From: Tenodera sinensis
Lineage: Eukaryota > Arthropoda > Insecta > Mantodea > Mantidae
Length of the DNA stretch: 64,000 nucleotides
Direction: 5' to 3'
Assembly: GCA_030765045.1 (NCBI GenBank)
Contig: CM060969.1
Coordinates: 43,565,216 to 43,629,215, forward strand
Below the pieces are notes generated by a model. That model was not told where the DNA came from and did no database searches. It was given only the letters and a program-made list of their open reading frames with translations. Shown here piece by piece: positions 58,412 through 64,000 of this stretch (positions are counted from its first letter, which is position 1; every line of letters begins with the position of its first letter). Position numbers and translations under genes: made by a program.

Positions 58412-59090
58412 TGTACGCGCGTCTATCTGTGAACAACATAACTCAAAAACGAAAAGTCGCTTAAAAACTAAAGTTGGTGTTTAAATTTAATATTCCTTCA
58501 CACGCGACACGAAGACTTTGAAAACAATTCCTCAACCCTAAACTAAAGCCTAAATTCTCTCAAAAATAGCTCTAACGATTTTGATTAACATGCCACATCT
58601 TTAAGATATGTTTGCGACAAATAAAATGTACATGTTGAATTTTCAGGCTATAGCCCATGTAGTCTTGTTTTCTCTTTTACAAAACTGGTAAACTGTTAAG
58701 AGATAGACCAAATCTTACAATATAAAAATGCAGATCTCCTTAAAACACACAAGTTTCCTTTTTTTATTGTAGAGTGAAGCATTTCGGAGATATTCGTCGT
58801 TACTTCTATGAATTTTTCAATACTTATAGTCTTCTCAAATGGAAGGTCGTTATTCAGTTTTTTATCTCTTGACTGTACAAAGAGAACGGAATTACAAAGC
58901 CTTACTATAGCGACCAGCTTAAAGCCTACTGCATTCCCATATTTCCCTTGCCCCTACAAGGAAATTAAAAATAAGATGATTTCTGCAGGTGTTTATCTCA
59001 ACTAACTTGAAGAAGAGAGAGGAATAAGAGTTTGTAAGAGTAGTTAGTACAAGAATAAAGAAAGTTATGTGAGTGCAACACTCAGATATT
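58243..59090 (+). repeat. R-family repeat, near full length
   Basis: GTATTACATTCAACCC and an AAAAGTTCGATG block open the copy. The (GT)n core is at 58350-58410, then ACATAACTCAAAAACGAAAA and the standard R order to AAGAAAGTTATGTGAGTGCA and ACACTCAGA. The stretch 58560-58815 is a closer match to 60095-60345 than to other copies. Confidence 0.8.
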
Positions 59091-59094
59091 TTCT

Positions 59095-59980
59095 ACTAGC
59101 ATCCTCTATGGAGTACAGGAATTAACCTGCTTTTGTTTATATATTTATTAAAATAGTTCAGTACAGAAAATAAATGTTACAATTACAGATCTAGGTAAAA
59201 TGTTGTATTAATCTGAAAGGGGGCGAAAAGAGTCTTTGCACTGTAGTTAGTCAAACATATAAGGTGAATAAGTGCACTCAGTGTTATGCAACCCAATCGT
59301 ATAGAAGAGTATCCTCATGCTACACTCGAATATGAACATTTTAATGCTTTGGGAATCCCCTGGTAGGGAACTAATGTGGATGGTGCGAATCTCGCGAGAT
59401 AAGGAATGTTCCGAGCGATGACACATCTAATGGGTTGGCAACGCTGACAGAGGCAGGCGCCTCACCGACATGGGGCAGATTCAGGCGCCTTCACGCTCCA
59501 TTTGATCGATCCCAGCCCAGCTCTGCGCTCTGCCCAAGATAAACAAGCGTGGGCTGGCGACACATCATTCACAGAGATCGAAAATAATAATCATAATCAT
59601 AAACCGAATAGGGATGTGCTGCGCTGCTGAACAAACATACCAACCGCATCTCTTATATACACTGTTCGAGAATTCCAGACCCATTGGCATCCATTTCATG
59701 CGCAATTGTTATTCAAAGTAAAAGAAAATACAGAAGAATTGAAAATATTTATGAGATAGCGCCATCAAAAGGTCGTGTGAACTTTAGAGAGAAGTTGGCG
59801 ATGACATTTTTGGAAATTAAAGGCAAAAGTTAAAGGCATATCTATGCTAACCAATACTCGCCAAGCGAAAATTGGTGTATAGAACGCATCTAATATCCTT
59901 TCCTACATTTTATGGTGTTACACCATTACATAAGCTGAATTGGAGATTTCTTTTTCTTTTTCCCTCTTCTTTCTTTTTAT
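59095..59980. other. Unassigned DNA with a GC-rich island
   Basis: 59350-59570 is GC-richer and contains the palindrome ATCTCGCGAGAT (59389-59400). No gene was recognised. Confidence 0.4.
59389..59400. promoter_or_regulatory. TCTCGCGAGA palindrome
   Basis: Perfect 12-bp palindrome containing the TCTCGCGAGA motif known from CpG-rich animal promoters (BANP-type element). It sits in the local GC-rich island. Function is unproven. Confidence 0.3.
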
Positions 59981-59984
59981 TTCG

Positions 59985-60505
59985 TTTTTACTTTCTCTAC
60001 TGATAAGTTGAGGAAGTATTGTATTCCACCCAAAAATTCGATGTCGAGATTTCAAAGAAAATATGTATGTGTTTTGAGACCCCCTGAATAAAAAATAGCT
60101 CTAACGATTTTGATTAATATGCCACATCTTTAAGATATGTTTGCGGTAAATAAAATGTATATTTTGAATTTTCAGGCTATAGCCCATGTAGTCCTGTTTT
60201 CTGTCTTGCAAAACTGGTAAACCGTTAAGAGATAGACCAAATCTTACAATATAAAAATGCAGATCTCCTTAAAACACACAAGTTTCCTTTTTTATTGTAG
60301 AGTGAAGCATTTCGGAGACATTCTTTGTTACTTCTATGAATTATATTAGTATTATTAAATAGTATTATTATATATATTTCAGAAGAAGGTCCCTGTGTGC
60401 GTCTGTGTCTGTCGGTGGACAGCATAACTCCAACGAAAATTCGGTTAAAAATAAAGTTGGTATTTAAGTTTTATGTCTTTCAAGGATGTGACACTTAAAA
60501 ACCAT
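59985..60505 (+). repeat. R-family repeat, scrambled copy
   Basis: It starts with the canonical TTTTTACTTTCTCTACTG and CACCCAAAAATTCGATGTCG. It skips the GT core and next segment, continues with the middle region (60095-60345), then returns at 60380 to the segment that should come earlier (AGAAGGTCCCTGTGTG, GCATAACTCCAACG, TTAAAAATAAAGTTGGTATT). Block order is therefore 1-3-2. Confidence 0.75.
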
Positions 60506-60585
60506 CGGTCTAGGCCGGATTTAAACCCGCGACCTTGGGCTGAGCAGGCCAGCGTCTAACCAACTGAGCCACCCAGGCCGACGTT
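60505..60585 (-). mobile_element. tRNA-derived SINE head (family E)
   Basis: On the minus strand GGCCTGGGTGGCTCAGTTGG (A box) and, after CTGCTCAGCCCAAGGTCG, CGGGTTTAAATCCGGCC (B box). It resembles a whole tRNA but the acceptor arm does not pair cleanly, and it directly abuts the R copy. A SINE head is the better explanation. Confidence 0.75.
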
Positions 60586-60589
60586 ATGT

Positions 60590-61465
60590 TATAGGAAATA
60601 AGTACATCAAATTCAAAACGTTAATACAATAGAAATGTTTGTCTATCAGCTGTTTCTTCTTAGATGGTTCCGCAGTGAGTGTAGTGCATTCGTCAATATA
60701 TACATGTGTATACTTATTTATTAAACTAATTAAGCTTGAAATCGTGTGAAATAAAATTGAAACTGTTGTGCAATATCTCAACCAGTCTATAAATCCTCAT
60801 TTTCAATCGTGATTGCCTAATGTCCGTTTCCTAAATAGCTCGTAACTTATTCTGTACAAAATAGAACAAATTTGAAAATATTATAGCAATTGAAAATCAC
60901 CTCTCTTCAGAACAAAACCAGATACGGACGTAGTTGTATAATTTCAACTCTTACAGGAGGAGAAAATTATTAAGGAGAAAGTGATACCTTGGATATTTTG
61001 TTTAAAGAAAACTATTACCGTCTTGGACACTTTAAGATCACAAAATAGATGCAAATTTTACTTCTCACAAGTGTAAATTCACATCTTTGATCGCTAGCAT
61101 CATCCAAAAGGCGTAGCGGAAACATCCCAGAAAAAATAGTATCCTTGTATCATCCGTCAGAAGCGAAGATTTAAACTGTTTCTGAATATTGGCTAGTAGT
61201 GAATAGGTCTTTATAAATCCTAAGAAGTTTTTATTGGGAATTTCCAAATATAATTTATTTATTTCTGATGTTTAACTGATGTTCTAATTATAATTTAATT
61301 AATTATAATTTTATCTGTTATTGTAGTAAAATAAAACAGCTCTGCTCTAAAACGAATCGGACGTCATTATTGATGTAGAATTAAACATCAACTGCATGGT
61401 TTTTATTTTCATAATGCACTTCGGTCTCTTCCTTAGTAACATTAGTATGTTTGCTTTTAAATTTG
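60590..61465. other. Unassigned AT-rich DNA
   Basis: The open frame 61065-61247 (minus) is partly hydrophobic but has no splice context or family signature. Confidence 0.4.
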
Positions 61466-61466
61466 G

Positions 61467-61474
61467 CTTTGGAT
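61467..61474 (+). repeat. hAT target-site duplication, left copy
   Basis: CTTTGGAT, identical to 62424-62431. Confidence 0.8.
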
Positions 61475-61970
61475 TAGGCGCGGCTCCTCAGGGTAGGCAC
61501 TGCCTACCCTACCGTAATACATCAACAAACAGTGTTTAGCTATGGTTCTGCATTTTATCATTTGAACCGTCATTTTCCCTAAATTGTAGTTCCAGAAAAG
61601 TTTTCTCGGTTATAATGACCAGCGCATGGTCAAATCCTTGAATCTCAATTCCGATTCATCAAAACTGAGCTGCTTGTATGAAACGCGCGGCAGAAATGAT
61701 AACGTATGGAACCTGGGTAGTGGAGAGCAGGCTAGCTTAACCTCTGTCGGCCCGGCCCCCTTTCCTCAGTACGAGGCCCTTGAACAGGGATAAGGAAACA
61801 TTCGGTCTGTATATGCACTCCGAGCATGCGTAGAGGCGTCTGAAAGCAGTTAGAACACTAGCCTGCTCAATGCGACTTTTTCCGAACAGGCATACTGCAC
61901 GAACGAAGATCTCAGAGATCCGAAACGTCTCGTTATCACTCTGTGTAATATTAGTGTGTTGTAATACCAG

Positions 61971-62055
61971 TATGACCGACTTAATTAGTGAACTATTACA
62001 AAGCCCGCTTTCGCGGCGCACTGACAATGAAAAGAGGAGTTTTTTAGCTATTTAA
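61971..62055 (+). pseudogene. Possible N-terminal remnant of a hAT (ZMYM-type) transposase
   Basis: ATG 61971 opens MTDLISELLQSPLSRRTDNEK followed by RSFLAI and a stop. A short start of the form M-x-x-L-I-x-E-[IL]-L-x-x-P-[FL]-S-x-R-x-x-x-E-K is typical of ZMYM1-like hAT transposases. Everything after about 25 codons is lost, as expected of an internally deleted derivative. The match is short, so this is tentative. Confidence 0.45.
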
Positions 62056-62228
62056 CACAATGCTACAGTCAGACAATTCTTCAATTTCTTCATTCATTTT
62101 AGTTTTGGCGGTAATTCGTCCGTAAGTCACGCTCATTCACTCTGCACTTAAACAACCAAACAAGATATTATTTGCGTTATCCGCAATGACTTTGCCCCCC
62201 TTTATTTCGGATAAACGGTGTTCTATTG

Positions 62229-62361
<133 letters not shown>

Positions 62362-62423
62362 TTGTTGTTGTTGCTGCTGTTACACTTTGCCTACCCTAAA
62401 ATTGTGACTGCGAGCCGCCACTA

Positions 62424-62431
62424 CTTTGGAT
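62424..62431 (+). repeat. hAT target-site duplication, right copy
   Basis: CTTTGGAT, identical to 61467-61474. Confidence 0.8.
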
Positions 62432-62434
62432 TAC

Positions 62435-63745
62435 ATTGCTTTTGCCCATAACATTTCAGCAATAGTTCTGATGCTCTACGCAGAACTTTCGGTTTAGTTA
62501 GGGCTTTGCTTGGGCAGTTAAGTGTGGCATCATGGTCTTTTATATTACAATTAAACATCATACTAGTCCATTTTACAGAATACTAAATAATTCTTCAATA
62601 GCAGCTATTCTAACTGTGAATATACATAGTCAGAATCACGCGTAATTAGCTCGTTCAGTCCCTGGAGCGCACATTCTTGGCTCGTTACTGTATATGATAC
62701 ATACTTCTGAGTTTCCAGGGTTAAAAGTAGTCAGGTTTCCATTAACTGAAGCACAGCACCACATGCAGGCCATAATTACGTTAGATTCTGGGAGGATGAG
62801 AGGATTGGATGAAGGGGCGATCACATTCGGATCACGATGTTCGCTAATAAAGATGGGAGGCCTTAATATTTTACATGACATCAGTCCTGACGCCTGCTAG
62901 CCTTGTCTTAGCTACCAGCACCTTAAGGCTTCTGAAGATGGACTTTGCTCAGCCAAGCGTCAGCAGAAAGCGCCAGGAGAATTCTCCTATTCAGGCCTCA
63001 TACTTTTACCCATGACTAGTTTGACCCTAATGGAATGAGAGAGCTTTAAACGAAAATATGTCTAATTCGTTCCTTATTTCTTAATTTCTGATATGATCTT
63101 GTCTTGTACATCATTTTATTCCCTGAAGATATTTCATTTCTGCCGCTTGTATTTGGTTTCATTCTTTCTTTTTACGTGTACATGTCTCCAATCCATGCAG
63201 TAAAAGTGCAACAGCCATTGTCTTATAACAATTTAGATTTGTTTTATCCTGTTCAGTGCGTAAACATTTCACCCTGGCCGCGTACGAACGCAGCGCAGAG
63301 CTGGTTCAGTGGTGGGCTGTCACCTCTCTGCTCCTGAAATCGCAGATGCTTTTTTGGGCATATCATTAATTTATAAAGATAACTAAAATAAGAGTGGGAT
63401 TGTGTTGAACAGTGTGACTAAGTATGAAAGTAGGATTTGCATGAGCGATAACGAGGGTTAAAGAACTGAAATGACTTCAAGAAAGAGGAGTAACCATAAA
63501 GGCGATAATTTCCGTACAATTTTGAATTGTGAAGAACCTAACATTCCTAGGGAGAAGAAATGGCTCAAATTATGAGAGGAAGCTATGCAAAAAAGTTTAT
63601 GAACTTTTAACAGATCATTGCATCTCAGCAAATGAGACTAGTGGTTTGTAAATTGATGGCTCATACTGATGAACTAATATTACATTAAAGTAATGTAACA
63701 ATCCATACTAATATTATAAAGAGAACATATATGGGCACGCGGACG
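62435..63745. other. Unassigned DNA
   Basis: Open frames on both strands at 62636-62900 overlap; neither was recognised. 62636-63010 is GC-richer than the flanks. Nothing else seen. Confidence 0.35.
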
Positions 63746-63746
63746 C

Positions 63747-63747
<1 letters not shown>

Positions 63748-63815
<68 letters not shown>
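63748..63815. repeat. (GT)n microsatellite
   Basis: About 34 uninterrupted GT units. The flanks are not obviously R-family. Confidence 0.95.
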
Positions 63816-63817
<2 letters not shown>

Positions 63818-64000
63818 GCGGTAATCTTACAAATCAAACTGATTTTGAAAATTCTTTCACTAATTTAAATGCATGGGTTATGAAAATATTTAAAAGGATT
63901 TACTAAGACCTTTTGAGGGTGTTATGAAGAAAATTCCTACTGTGCTCCTCAGAATATAAAAACAAAAGTTGTTTACCCCTTATTGCAAGCAATGAGTACA
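63816..64000. other. Unassigned DNA to window end
   Basis: AT-rich; nothing recognised. Confidence 0.4.

Noticed and set aside
60505..60585. A functional tRNA gene on the minus strand
   Set aside because: A and B boxes are present but the acceptor and anticodon arms do not fold convincingly, and similar heads in the window are all SINEs.
62636..62900. Overlapping 81- and 68-codon frames
   Set aside because: Open on both strands in a GC-richer patch; neither is recognisable, so no call is made.

Overview
This is a window from a nuclear genome, AT-rich and dense in repeats. The mobile-element content points to an arthropod, most likely an insect with a large genome: an I-like non-LTR retrotransposon, a Jockey-like 3' end, mariner, Tc1-like and hAT remnants, and tRNA-derived SINEs of several families. 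A polyneopteran (cockroach, termite, stick insect, grasshopper) would fit, but that is inference. There is no convincing intact host gene, no rRNA, no functional tRNA and no CRISPR. Nearly every open frame is a shadow of a transposon, a SINE or a microsatellite.

Layout. 1-0.95 kb: 3' end of a Jockey-like element, cut by the window edge. 1-16 kb: old copies of an unclassified (GT)n-centred repeat family (called R here), SINEs, a foldback MITE (4.56-4.85 kb), an internally deleted Tc1-like element (11.7-12.6 kb), an antisense reverse-transcriptase fragment (13.0-13.4 kb) and an unknown open frame (14.9-15.2 kb). 16-27 kb: a TIR element of about 0.65 kb abutting a degenerate 34-bp minisatellite, more R copies, a second foldback MITE (20.5-20.8 kb), a SINE and an antisense mariner fragment beside an ETS/NRF1-like promoter signature. 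27-37 kb: mostly featureless AT-rich DNA, with a CRE pair (27.74-27.80 kb) and the second copy of the TIR element (34.84-35.51 kb). 37-49 kb: SINEs, R copies, long (ATT)n arrays and a decayed paralogue of the 14.9 kb open frame.

49.4-54.75 kb holds the best-defined element: a near-complete I-like LINE with a perfect 14-bp target-site duplication, poly(A), ORF1 (zinc knuckle, one frameshift) and an intact 1195-residue ORF2 (endonuclease, reverse transcriptase, RNase H). Its endonuclease has an in-frame internal gap where the GDFN-type catalytic motif should be. 54.8-56.35 kb is a dead mariner with recognisable TIRs, split by a SINE. 56.7-57.25 kb is another RT relic. 57.5-57.9 kb has a TATA/Inr core-promoter-like block, possibly from an LTR. 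58-60.5 kb has two closely related R copies, one scrambled. 61.475-62.423 kb is a non-autonomous hAT element with an 8-bp target duplication and what may be the first codons of a ZMYM-type hAT transposase.

The most promising undescribed item is the R family: about 15 copies or fragments in 64 kb on both strands, no coding capacity, a (GT)n/(CA)n core and a 12-bp subterminal inverted motif.
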